64,000 bases of DNA from Globodera rostochiensis. Taxonomy: Eukaryota; Nematoda; Chromadorea; Rhabditida; Heteroderidae. Made by a program: the position numbers and the translations under genes. Below, in pieces: positions 1 to 10,442 of the stretch (position 1 is the stretch's first letter; each line of letters begins with the position of its first letter). The DNA is taken from positions 1-64,000 of the forward strand of contig JAEVLN010000041.1 of NCBI GenBank assembly GCA_018350325.1, read 5' to 3'. The notes beneath the pieces are model-generated. The model ran no database searches. It worked only from the letters and a program-made list of their open reading frames with translations, and was not told the origin of the DNA.

Positions 1-99
1 GCAGCTTGGAGCCGATATTCAACAAGCAAACAATGGAAAGACGACGGACAGAGGCTGGGGGATTTGGACAGAGCGTCGACGACCCTCCTAAACCCCCCC

Positions 100-275
100 C
101 CTCCAGTGGGGGTCTTTTCGGCCACGACGTTCGGCCGCCTTTCGGCCCGCGGACTTCGGCCCCGGACGTTGGCCCAGACGTTGCGGTCCCAGACGTTTCG
201 GCCAGACGTTTCGGCCCAGCTTTCGGCCCCGGCCCAGACGTTTCGGCCCAGACGTTTCGGCCCCACCCTGCAATT
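100..275. repeat. short minisatellite (cagacgtttcggcc-like)
   Basis: Degenerate head-to-tail copies of a 14-15 bp word, cagacgtttcggccc, lie here. The frames across it give Pro/Arg/Gly-rich low-complexity peptides with no family likeness, so I do not call a gene. Confidence 0.7.
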
Positions 276-2167
276 TCTTTCTTGCATATTCACCGACCAA
301 TTTTTATTCAGAAATTTTTTTCAGATGAATTAAAACATAACATTTTTAATCTGAAAATTTGCAAGAAATTTAGGGGCTCATTGGTAATTACTAGAAAGCC
401 AAGAAGAAGTTCCAAAATTTTTGACGTGTAGAATCCGATTCTTCAAATTCAAGCCCAGGCTCAAATTCTAATTCAAAAAATCAATTTTGACCTCGAATCA
501 TTTAAAAAGGGCTGGGTTTCTTTATTAGGCCTAGGCCTAAGCCAACCTAAGCTTAGGTTTAGGCCTAACTCACCCTAAACTCAAAGATGTAAAAAGTACG
601 TAATATCGGAAAACTATGATGTATTTTTCTTTATATGCATCTGGGTTACGTCGAAACAGTTCTATAATTTCGAGCTTTTTTTCGAAAATCGAAATAAAAA
701 AATTTCGTTTTTGAAATTTTTTTTTCGATGAAACATATTTTTCCTTGGGGCCGAAACGTCCTGTTCCCCCCTCCCCCCCCCCCCCCCCACTCGCCCTCTC
801 AGCGCCTTCCTCCCGAAATCGAAGGGCCATGGGGGGGGAGAAGAAAATAGAAGGCAGACAGACAGACACAGTGGTGACCAACAAACTATCGGAAAGGCAA
901 ATATTGAACGAAGAGTGGGAGGAGGTTGAGAAAAGGTGACGACTGTACAACGGGCAATTGGGGACAGAAGGAATGTGAATGTTTATGTTGTTTAGGGGTG
1001 GGAGAGACGAGACGGATCAGCGGTTTAATGAAAATGATCGGAAAGGTGTGTAATATGTGCATATATGTAAGCATGTCGGTTTAGAGTATCCCATCAAAAG
1101 GATGAGAATCTTCTCCTCTTTCGAATGAATACAAACAAACAAATTGTTCATTGCATTTGGAAGGCCCGCGCACATCTTCCATTATTCTCTTCCCATCTTG
1201 AACGCGGAAATGGATCAGAAAAGGAATGATGTTGATGTATTCTTTGCGTTTTCAAATTAAAAATGCTTCAAAAAACGATCAAATTGATAGAAATGGGAAA
1301 AGATGACGAAGGGAGGAGTCGAAGTGCCGAGGGAGACGCCATTTTGCCGAAGAGCAAATCTATGAAGTGGGAGGCAGGCAAGCGAAGCAAAGAGGAGAGA
1401 GTACCCGACATTTGGACAGAGGGAAGGAAGCGAGAGCATTCTAAAAGCAGAAAAGGGAGGGGGGAGAGAGAGAGAGCATGGACATGGAGTGGGGCAGAGG
1501 GCGGGGGAGGGGCGGACACATCACTTTAAATATAAAAAAAATCTAGAAAAACCGAGTTTTTTTAATTCTTTGACAAGAAAAATTCGTATCCTTTTGCAAA
1601 TGAAAATATGGTAGTCGAAAAGCAATTTTTGCCAAAAAGGGGGCGCTAGATATGTATGTAGTCAGTTGGGTCTGGAACGTGGGCCGTATCTAGCCAGTTT
1701 TCAGTAAAAAAAAAGAAGTGGGAGGAGTTTTGGCGGGGGGGGGGGGGGGGTTGGGGAATTGGGAAGGTCATCTCAGCGGCAAAGAGAGGTTGAAGATGAA
1801 TGGCAGGGAATTGAGTGGAAGGGGCTGAAGGTGGGGGAATCGATGCGCCTGGGGTAAGGGAACCAAGCGAGCTGGTCAGTGGGGGCTAAGGGGGGGGGGA
1901 GGGCGACCATATCGTTCATTTATTCTCTTAGAATTTATGAAAATGCAAAAAGCCTTTGAAAGGAAAATGCAAAGAATCGCGCTTACAATTAGCAACAAAT
2001 CAATCACATGCAAAATATGAAACAACAAAAGCGAGTGCATCAAAATCTGTAAATAAATAAATCGAATGCCTTTTCGTAATTCGAAATAACTGAGTTTAGC
2101 AGATGCATTCACAATCTTGAAAAACAAGAGTTATGGGTTACAGCAATTAAAAGTATCAATTCCATTT
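276..2167. other. intergenic, no supportable gene
   Basis: AT-rich stretches alternate with homopolymers: a C run near 765-790 and G runs near 1735-1750 and 1890-1900. A GA-rich frame at 1263-1529 encodes a short Lys/Arg/Glu peptide without recognisable features. I see no splice-phased coding structure. Confidence 0.5.
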
Positions 2168-4070
2168 TTATATTCCATACACAGGATCCACTTTTGGGAC
2201 CTTTTCAATTGGAAGTTTCTCTCTTTGCTGAGGTGGCAAAGCCGAATGAACAATTGGCACCGTTTCTCTCGGCAAAGCATTTTGTCCCAAGCCATCATCC
2301 GGTTGTTGATGCTGATTCGGCATTTGCTGCTGAGAAGACACCGGGTCATAGGCGTGCTCACCCCATCCTAATTTGGGATAAAACCAAAGTGACACCGTTC
2401 ATTCCAGGGGTCACTCCATGGGCGTAGCCAGGGGGGGGATTTTTTTTGTAAAAAACGGAGGACCTTTTCAAATTAAAATTTGTTTTCTTTAAAAAATGCA
2501 CTCCTAAGAATCGACTTTTTTTTTTGGCTCCCCCCCTCCCCCCACCACCACCAAGTTTTCTGGCTGCCCGGGTTTGAGAATATTTATGCAAATGGACCTT
2601 TTTGTTTTCCGTATTCCTTTTCGAATTGCGCCAATTCCTCATCAGTGTAAATCTTTTGTGCCCCGATGTCCTGCCATCCCTCATCCTTCGTCCCCTCAGG
2701 CGCCTGCGCTTCAGTGTCCTAGGCAAGTAAATCAACAATTTACTAAACAACAATAACTTTCTGAGAGACAACAAATTTTAAACGCTTTATCGATCAGACC
2801 TGAAGGAATTCCTGGAGAGAGATGAGTCTGTCCCCGTTTTTGTCCATCTGCTTTACCACGTGCTCTCGCATCCTGTACATTTCCTCGATCCTAAAAATTC
2901 AATAAGTAAATTGAAAAATTCTATGCTCCAATACCTTTCCTTTGGGTCATCATCCGGCGATGTCTCATTGTACACCTTTTCTAGTTGAATCTGGAACAAT
3001 GCTTCGATTTCTTCGTCATTCCAATGACCGTCGCCGTTCAAGTCGTGCAAATTGAAAAAGGATTTCGGGTCGAAACTGTCCTTGTCCATCTATAAGTATA
3101 AACAATTGTATTCGAGGAGAGGGAGAGGCTGAGAGGCCCCCACCCCAAATTAAGGAAAAAACTTTCTTTAAAAAAAAAATGCATCCACTCAAAATCGACT
3201 CACATGGTCTCTCTCCTCCCAAACCTCCTCCAACTGGTCCTTGCCGCCCGGGTGCTTCAACGGCTCGTGTTCTTGATGTCTCTTTTTTGAGCTCTCCAGC
3301 TCCTTCTTCTCTCTTTCCCGATCCTCCGGGGGCAGTTCAGCCAATTTGTGATCTTCCAGTGCTTTCTTTTCCATTTCATACTCCTTGAACTTCTGTTTTC
3401 TCCCCTCATCTATTTTATTCATATCGGTGACCGTCTTAAGTATGAAACTAACAAATTTATGCATTTATGAATTATACCTTTTGGATCAGCTTCCGCAAGT
3501 CTTCCTTGCCAAACTTTTGCCAGTCATTTACGTCCAAATGTTCTGGCAATTGCACGTTCTTCGCGTCCCCATCTTTCTTTATCTGTTCCTCAACGACGGC
3601 TCTCAGCCGCTCGACCTCCTCGACTTTGGCCTTCGTCAATTTGTCGAACACTTCTTGGTCCAACTCATCAAGATGATCTGCTATTTTTCCCGCCTATATT
3701 TCTTCGTTAATTATTTTCTTCACATTTAAAGCACACCTTTATGTCCTGCTCATTCATTCCCTTCAATCGTTCTTGGAACTTTGGCTGACTTTCAAGAATT
3801 TGCACCACTAACTCCAAGTATTTTGAGTAATGAAATTCGTACAGCTAATTGATTATTAAAATAAAATTATTAAATTACCAATGGATAATTAATAATTACC
3901 TTTTCGGGTTCCTCTTCAATTCGATTTTCGGTGTCATTTGGTTTATCCCCATGTTGCAGCTCGGCCTTTTGACGTTTAGCTGGCGGTGGTGGACAAAAAA
4001 CAACCGAAGTTAGTTCGAAGAAAAAAATAAAAAATAAATAAATTGGTAGGAAAGATTTTATTGGCAGCAT
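2168..4070 (-). CDS. nucb-1: nucleobindin (CALNUC-like secreted/Golgi EF-hand protein)
   Basis: Eight exons join with consistent phases: 4070-3900, 3844-3737, 3693-3478, 3434-3204, 3089-2935, 2890-2800, 2718-2598, 2367-2168, giving about 430 aa. The protein starts with a hydrophobic signal peptide (MLPIKSFLPIYLFFIFFF). A long charged helical region follows (basic/coiled-coil part of the family), then two EF-hands: the first around LNGDGHWNDEEIEALF, the second around DKNGDRLISLQEFL. The C-terminus is Gln/Pro-rich. This order matches NUCB1/2, calcium-binding proteins of the Golgi lumen and secretory pathway that also bind G-alpha subunits. I chose ATG 4070 because the signal peptide begins there; an in-frame ATG at 4103 adds 11 residues. 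The last intron (2597-2368) carries a dispersed repeat fragment. Family assignment is strong; the exact C-terminal exon is inferred from phase. Confidence 0.93.
2420..2570. repeat. fragment of dispersed repeat ('gcgtagccaggggggg' family)
   Basis: This lies in the last nucleobindin intron. The words gcgtagcca + G-run, a 'gcactcctaagaatcgac' segment and a poly-T/G tail recur near 35760-35890. Related wording (aaaaaagtcgatttttagg) recurs near 37440 and 44825. It is probably a non-autonomous element, decayed here. Confidence 0.55.
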
Positions 4071-4103
4071 TTTAAAAAGTGTGAAGGAAATGTCTAAAAC
4101 CAA

Positions 4104-4860
4104 AACTTTAGGGTTTTACACAACGAATATTTCGAGTAGAGGCCTTTATCAAAAGTGGGGGACCATCCGAACCTTTACACGTAATTTATCTTTACACAAC
4201 TAAAAGCCAAATAAATTCAACTCATTTTGTGAAAATTTTCGAAAGTTGAAAAATAAAATTTTTACGAGTGAATTTTTTGGTGTTTTTTTGGAAAAACGGA
4301 AAAGTCGGGCCGAGACCGGTCGGGAAATTTGGAATGCCGATCCCAGAAAAGGGCCAAAAAACAAAGAATTCAAGTGAATTAAAAAAAATTATTTATTAAG
4401 GTAACTTATTCAATAAAATATTATTTGCAAGAGAAAACCCCCTGTACTATCTCGCTTTTCCTTTTTATCTCTAACATGTCTCTCACCTTTTTTAATAATA
4501 TTTTGACCATCCCGCACTTCACTCTGGAAAGCTTTTTTTCCCTCCGGCCGATTCTTCTCAAATTTTCGCCATCTTTGCAAAAGACAGGGTTACACACGGG
4601 GTACACGTGATTTTAGCCCGTGTAGGTCGTTAACCCTTGCCCTTGCCCGTGTCATTTGAAAATCCGATCTCTAGTACCTAGCGTGATTTGGGCAAATCAA
4701 TTTCCGATTATTCAGAGAAGCATTAAATGTCCGATAAATCAGATTTTAAGCCTTTTTTTCAATGTTTAAGTAAATAAAAACGGTCATTTGTTGCTTTACT
4801 TTTGCATACCAATGTATAAATATAACATTTTTTAGGCTTTGACATTAATTTATTTTAAAA
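4104..4860. other. intergenic spacer between nucleobindin and SIKE-like gene
   Basis: Divergent promoter region of about 790 bp. It holds a short GC-rich palindromic patch (ccgagaccggtcggg, near 4295-4325) and a 'cccgtgt...cccttgcccgtgtc' patch (near 4575-4655), resembling the self-complementary-word repeats further along the window. No gene is seen. Confidence 0.45.
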
Positions 4861-5536
4861 ATGGACATGGATAAAATTCTCAGTGATATGCGCCAACACA
4901 TATCAAATTTGCAAGATAAGCTTCAATTGGCAAATTCTGCTGTTAACAATGGGCAAATCGTTAATGAAAGAATCACACTAATGAAGGAAGTACGTGTAGA
5001 ATGAATGAATTGTTACAAATAATCGGTCTACGATTTCAGTACCAAGACAAAATTGCTTCGTTGAATTCGTGTTGGAGAGCCAGGAAAAGAACTCAATTGG
5101 TGCATAATTTGCAGCAAGAGAGTCGCCAAATCCTTGCGCTTGAAGAGGAAAATCGTCAGCTTAGATTTGCACTCAAAGAAATGGAAGATGGACTTCACCT
5201 TATCATGAATGACTACCGGAAAGTAATTTCCGACTTTATGAGAGCGGATGCGTTGACGGATGTTGCGAATGCTCAAAACAAAAAGGTTTGGCGGCGGTTA
5301 TAACATAATAGGGAAGAATTGGCCATATAACCGGGTGGGGGGGGCGCTAACGCTACTCCATAATTTATTCTTTATTTCTTTTCACCATTTATATGTATTA
5401 GCATTTTAAGGTTTTTATTGTCGGTGTAAGTTATGAGCAATACATCGGAATTGCGCGGGCTGCCGAAAAATTTATGTCGATTGCAGAATCTAAAATTGCT
5501 GAGGGCGACGAGGTCGACATAAATGAGAATTTTTGA
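4861..5536 (+). CDS. SIKE1/FGFR1OP2-family coiled-coil protein
   Basis: Three exons, 4861-4989, 5040-5285 and 5402-5536, all join in phase 0 and give about 169 aa. The middle exon encodes YQDKIASLN ... QQESRQILALEEENRQLRF ... HLIMNDYRKVI. It aligns by eye with the FGFR1OP2/SIKE core (MKQYQEEIQELN ... QQENRQIRELQQENKELR ... LIMSKYREQM). The last exon holds ARAAEKFMSIAESKIAEGDE, matching the family's AAVMRKAIEIDE segment. These are all-helical STRIPAK-complex components that link striatin/Hippo and IKK-epsilon/TBK1 signalling in other animals. The protein is shorter than the human ones (about 210-250 aa), having lost part of the middle and the C-terminal helix, unless further exons are missed. 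The ATG at 4861 follows an AT-rich stretch. Confidence 0.82.
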
Positions 5537-5618
5537 TTTTTATGTTAAAAATCAAAGAATAACAATATTTTTTAGTAAAATTAAGAATACTGGTCCCGTT
5601 TTTTTAAATTGGGGGGGG

Positions 5619-5907
5619 TATTGGGTTGTCGCAAAGTTTTGAGCTTTTTTCAACATAATCCCGATCACTTGGTGTTCTAGGGAGGCCAGAATGAAGCACC
5701 AATAGCTCCGGCCTGTACTGCTCGAAGTCGGCGCAGACTTGGCAAGCAGTACAGCCTCGGGGAGGACCCGCAGACTTCAGGCGAGGGCGGGAGCTTGTTG
5801 CCCGCTTGCGATTATCTATTGGTGCTTCATTCTGGCCTCCCTGAACACCCAGTAAATTTATACATAATAAATCACAAAGGACTCAAAACTTATACTACAA
5901 CCTATTA
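5619..5907. mobile_element. mariner-like MITE carrying an inner 34-bp inverted repeat
   Basis: Outer ends: left ttgggttgtcgcaaagtttt preceded by TA (5619-5620); right ctcaaaacttatactacaac followed by cctatta. They are imperfect inverted repeats resembling mariner termini, with a probable TA target duplication. Inside, 5671-5705 and 5816-5849 are near-perfect inverted repeats (one-base indel) enclosing a 110-bp GC-rich loop. There is no transposase. Confidence 0.6.
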
Positions 5908-6206
5908 TGCAATTCCGAGAAGTTCTCGGAGGTTAACTACGTAGCTGATCACGAATATTGAAGCAGATTAATCATATGACACCATCTAATACGTGATTAA
6001 CCCTTTGAAAAGTCTTCAAATATGCAACAAAAGCATGAAAAATAGAGCAAATGCACACAAACATTAAAATTTAAAAATTCGAAGATATCTGGAAAAAACA
6101 TTTTCAAAAAGTCAAAGATGTTGAAATCATGTATTTATGTGATGATTTGATGTCAAATTAGTGATCAGCGCCTCGATAACCTCCGATAACTTCTCGGAAC
6201 TGCATA
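5907..6206. mobile_element. second small terminal-inverted-repeat element
   Basis: The left arm (tgcaattccgagaagttctc, 5908 on) and right arm (gataacttctcggaactgca, ending about 6205) are inverted copies with few mismatches. Both also contain a gtgatcag/ctgatcac core just inside. The interior is AT-rich and non-coding. It abuts the preceding element. Confidence 0.6.
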
Positions 6207-7096
6207 AAAAACCCACATTTAAAAAACGTGATCATATTTTTTTTAGTCGATTTAAACACTTTTCACTTTAATTGGGGTCTACCCATTTCATCATCACCAA
6301 TCAAGACCGGACAATAACTTGCCTCAAGCTTAACCCATTCAGAAATTCTTAAAGCCACTCGAAAGATCTCGAAGAGTTGAAGCTAAATTAAGTTAAGAGC
6401 TTTGTGATTGGACAAACATCAAAAAAAAATTGGTCAGAATTGATGATGAGTTTGGGTGGTCATGAGTTGGTGAAGTGGGGGAGACCCCTTTTAATTTTAT
6501 TAGATTACTCGCGGTTTTTGTGGGGGGGGGGGACGAAAAATGATATGATTGGAACTCCAACGTTCCTTCTGACGTATGAATTGGAAATTCCAGAAAAAAT
6601 GTGAACGTTTAGAAAAGTTGATTAAAATTCTAAAAGAATTTAATTTCTACTAATTTTGTTTAGTAATTCGATAAAATATTAATTTAGGTGATCACTCAGC
6701 TCAGGCTCGAGAATCAGACCCTCAGGGCTTTGTTCTACGGACTTTCTCTTCCTTCGTTAAAACAAACTCAAAAGTTGGCTTTCAACCCAATAAAAGATGC
6801 CGAATGTGAACCTCGAGAATGAATCAGATTGAATCTGGTTAGACGACGACCGACTCTGATTAGCACCATCATTATTAATAATATACATACATCATTTGTA
6901 TCTAATTTATTCAACCACTTTGTTTTTGTCAAATTACGAAATAGAGTTAAATTTTTGAAAATTGAATTTCACCTATTTTTTCGGTGCAACTGAATGCGGC
7001 CATTTCTTATCAATAATGCGTTAGTTGTCGTATTGTAAGTGATTCGTCGTTTCGATCTTATCATTTTTGATCAGCAAAACACATTTTATTCTTTCG
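6207..7096. other. AT-rich intergenic stretch
   Basis: The downstream region between the SIKE-like gene and the 3' end of the bisphosphatase gene. It contains a G10 run near 6522-6531. A short open frame at 6404-6604 has no family likeness. No gene called. Confidence 0.5.
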
Positions 7097-8628
7097 TCAT
7101 TGGTCGTACTTCTGGATGTATCCGAGAAGCTCCTCCACGTCATCCTTGGAGCCCAGAAAGATGGGCGTTCTTTGGTGGATGGACTTTGGATGAATGTCCA
7201 GAATGGGGCCCTTCCCCGTGTTGGCCATTCCCCCCGCATTTTCCATTATAAACGCCATCGGGTTGCACTCGTAGAGGAGACGCAGCTTCCCGTTTGGGGC
7301 GTCTGTTTTGGACAACGACATTATAATTTAATCATCTGCTTGTTATGTGATTGACCCGTGGTCGCCGGGTACATAAAAATGCCCCCGTAAAGCAACGTCC
7401 GGTGAACGTCGGCCACCTTCAAAAGTTGCACAATTTGTTTTGGCATATTCAAACAAAGCTGCAATACCATCGAACCGACATAGCGCTGCCCATAAGCCGA
7501 TTTGCCTTCGTCGGGGAATTTGCGCGTGCGGATGTACTCCGTTATCCCTTGAGGGGCGATGCCTTTTACCCAATACTCAAATCCCCCCCCCCCCCGCAAA
7601 TTGGCGACCTTTGGACCATTTTTTAGCATATCCCTCATTTATGCTGTAGATTTTGCCCTTTTTCGGCACTCGCATTGCCGGATTCGTGAGAACGAATTCG
7701 CCGATGCTCTAAATTGGTGAGGGCGCCGAATATGTGGGGCGCGGAAACGAACTGGGTCCAACGTGAACCCGTCGACGCGACCCGGGGTCGATAGCACCAC
7801 CATTGTGGCAGAGCCGTACAGTGCTTGATTTTTCGTACGGAGTCGTGGATTCTGTATTCGATTTACCTACCGTACCCAGCAGCTACCATTTTCCGTCCTG
7901 TGAAGAACCATTCAACCCGTTTTGGGATTGTACAGTTTACCTGGCTGGAGAGTGTCCTCGTCCTTTGTGGATCCGTTGCTAATCTTTTTGAAAATGCCAA
8001 AAATGGTTCCAATGGACACCAAACAGTCGATGTTGGACGAGCCGTCAAGGGGATCGAAGGTGACGATGTATTTACCTAAAAGGGTCCAATTTCAAAATGT
8101 TTCTCCGTGTTTAGAATCCGAAATCACCTTGCTTCCCGATCTCCACCTCAATAACATTTTCGTCCTCCTCCGACACCAAAGCAGCAACGGCGAAGGAAGA
8201 CTTGAGCATGTTGATCATTAACTGAAATGCGCACAATTCACATTGCCAAGTGCCGCCTGTCTTTGGCGTCGCTTACTTCATTGCTTAGCACATCCAACTA
8301 AAACAAAAGGGCCATAACCAACTGCAACAGACCAGCGAAACGGACTGACTTTCTTTACGTCCTCTCCCTGCACGTTCACATTGCCCGCCACTCCGTACAA
8401 CTGTGCCAGCCCGGCCTTGCGGACAGCCGAAGAGATTGCCTAAGGGAGTGAAGGAGAAGAATGAGAGGCTGGCGGCATCTGTTGGAGAAGACCAACTTTG
8501 AAGGCTGTTAGCAGACTGGTCAGCAGAGTGGTCAGGTCGCCGGTTGCATCCGGAAATTTCTTCTGCTCATTTAGCACGAAACGCTGGAGGGTTATCGCGT
8601 CCGTTTCAAATCCATACTCGGAAGGCAT
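7097..8628 (-). CDS. fbp-1: fructose-1,6-bisphosphatase (EC 3.1.3.11)
   Basis: Ten exons with matching phases: 8628-8497, 8439-8359, 8297-8277, 8221-8128, 8075-7941, 7897-7871, 7823-7753, 7708-7609, 7562-7356, 7302-7097; about 357 aa, slightly longer than the usual 330-340. The enzyme hydrolyses fructose-1,6-bisphosphate to fructose-6-phosphate in gluconeogenesis. Visible signatures in order: VSEEDENV, the metal-binding [89 protein letters not shown] and [11 protein letters not shown]. Active-site and substrate-binding segments are all present, so the enzyme should be functional. An extra short insertion ([15 protein letters not shown]) interrupts the usual join between GSMV and ADVHRT; it could be an unremoved small intron. 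Exon 3 is only 21 bp. Confidence 0.95.
7458..7505 (-). other. possible tiny in-frame intron or insertion inside FBPase exon 9
   Basis: FBPases run directly from YVGSMV to ADVHRTL. Here about 15 residues ([16 protein letters not shown]) intervene between VGSMV and VADVHRT. On the coding strand this segment begins GTATTGCAGC..., has an AAAAG before the VADVHR codons, and its length is a multiple of three. It may be a 45-48 bp intron spliced within the open frame, or a real lineage insertion. Confidence 0.5.
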
Positions 8629-9825
8629 TTGAGCTACTTCTTTTTACTAAAAATAATTCCGTATGATCTGAAAGTGTATAAGACGGAAATATTTTATTTT
8701 CGATGGAATAATTGAACTGAAGGACCTTTACCCATTCGCTCACCCATAAACAAATCCATATCGTCGTCTTCATCATCATTAGTCCTCTCTGCTCTCAACG
8801 GGAGGACCTTTTGGTCTTTATGAGGCAGGGGGGGAGGGCGGTTCGCTGTCGTCGTGTTGTGGGGGTTTCCATCATCAAACATCGGCAAAAAGAGGGTCAG
8901 ATGAACAAACGAGGCAATCAATTTTCGATTCTCCACGGAAGAAGTGACCGAAGGGCGATTAAAACGAAACAAAATGGGAAATGGTCGAAGCAAAAGATGA
9001 ATCCTTTCTTGCGCTTCTGTTATCGGTGATACGACATTTGCGGATTTGACATTTGCGGATTTCTAGCGACTTTTGCGGATTTGACATTTGCGGATTTCTA
9101 GCGACTTTTGCGGATTTGACATTTGCGGATCATGCCTTTTGCGGATATCAGAACGACATTTGCGGATCAAACTCCAACTTTTTATTTATACTGTAATCAT
9201 TATAATTACGGGCGACATAAGAAATGAAAACCAGAAAAGCGGTCGTTGGACAAAGAAAAGCCGAGTAAATTAACATTTTAATATTAGGCCTTAAAGAACG
9301 ATCATTAAAACGTTGGAGGTCCGAAGGCTTGACCGAAAATGTAGGTTAAAATTTACATAGGTAGTCTAGCGAACAAGTCCGGAGGTGTCGATAGCGCCAC
9401 CCGAGAATTAAAGAAATTTTAACGATTTTGGTTGCTCCAAATTTCAAAATTCGACATATTTGCCTTGAGAATTTCGTTGGTATGTGTATGGAACCGATTC
9501 TGGCATTGAGCGGTTCCGGTTCCAAATTTTCGCTGTTCCGGTTATGGAACCGGAATTGCTTTGAAACCGGTTCCGGAACCGGGTCATCCATCGCTGTTGG
9601 GGTTGTTTGTATACTCTTCTCACTTTCCCCCCATTGACTCTTCACAAAAGCCAAAATTGGTTGGCCACGCCATTGCTAATCCCCCAACCATTTGGTATTA
9701 ATCCCTCGCCAACAACAACAAATAAATCGCCCTCATTGGACTGGCTCTCCATTCTAATCACTTACAATACATATGCACATTCCATTCGCCATCACAGCAG
9801 GCTCATTCCCAAAACACACAAACTT
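8629..9825. other. intergenic; short 'ttgcggat' repeats and a palindromic 'ccggttccgg' patch
   Basis: 9040-9170 holds direct repeats of gacatttgcggatttctagc / acttttgcggatttg. 9505-9590 is dense in self-complementary ggttccgg/ccggaacc words, like other palindromic-word repeats in this window. A minus-strand frame at 8694-8993 contains an acidic TNDDEDDDMDLFMGE segment that could be an exon of an unidentified transcript; there is not enough evidence to call it. Confidence 0.5.
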
Positions 9826-9935
9826 CCCCCCCCCGCCCCCCGCTTTTTCTTGAAAGACCCCCCCCCCGCCCCCCGCTTTTTCTTGAAAGACCCCCCCCCG
9901 CCCCCCGCTTTTTCTTGAAAGACCCCCCCCCCCCC
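9826..9935. repeat. 31-35 bp minisatellite, three copies
   Basis: Three near-identical copies of C-run + gccccccgctttttcttgaa + agac. Only the length of the C run changes between copies. Confidence 0.85.
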
Positions 9936-10442
9936 GCCCCCGTCTATCGCATCGACGGCTTCTGCAAAAGCGGTTGAATTGATGAGAATTGAATGATGGG
10001 ATGGGCCAGAGAAGCAAATGGGGGGGGGGGACGGGGGGGGCATGGGACGGAAAGTGTTGAAAAGGAAGAAATAGCAAGAACAAAACTATTCCTCTTTAAA
10101 TAAATCCCTCTGCTGCTGAATCCTTGTTTGGGTGAACCTAATTTCTTTGATCTTTTCTTGCTTTCGTCCCTTTGCCCCCCCTTATCATTTTCACAAACCA
10201 AACTAAGCAAATTCCTCTTTCTTTCCCAACCCTTTAAAACTATTAGCAAATACTTAATTCATTAATTTATCGTATCATTTCCGACACCCATCGATGGTAA
10301 AAAATCACTTTGCCAAGTGCAAATAAATTGAAAGGAAAGGAGGCAAAACGAAAGAGATGCGCGAGACGAAAGGCCATCTGTGCACCCTTCTGATCACCTT
10401 CAGTGACTGGGATCATTCGGTCGGTGAGAAGTGAACGCAATG

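Noticed and set aside
1263..1529. 88-codon Lys/Arg/Glu-rich gene
   Set aside because: GA-rich composition explains the open frame; no introns, motifs or family likeness.
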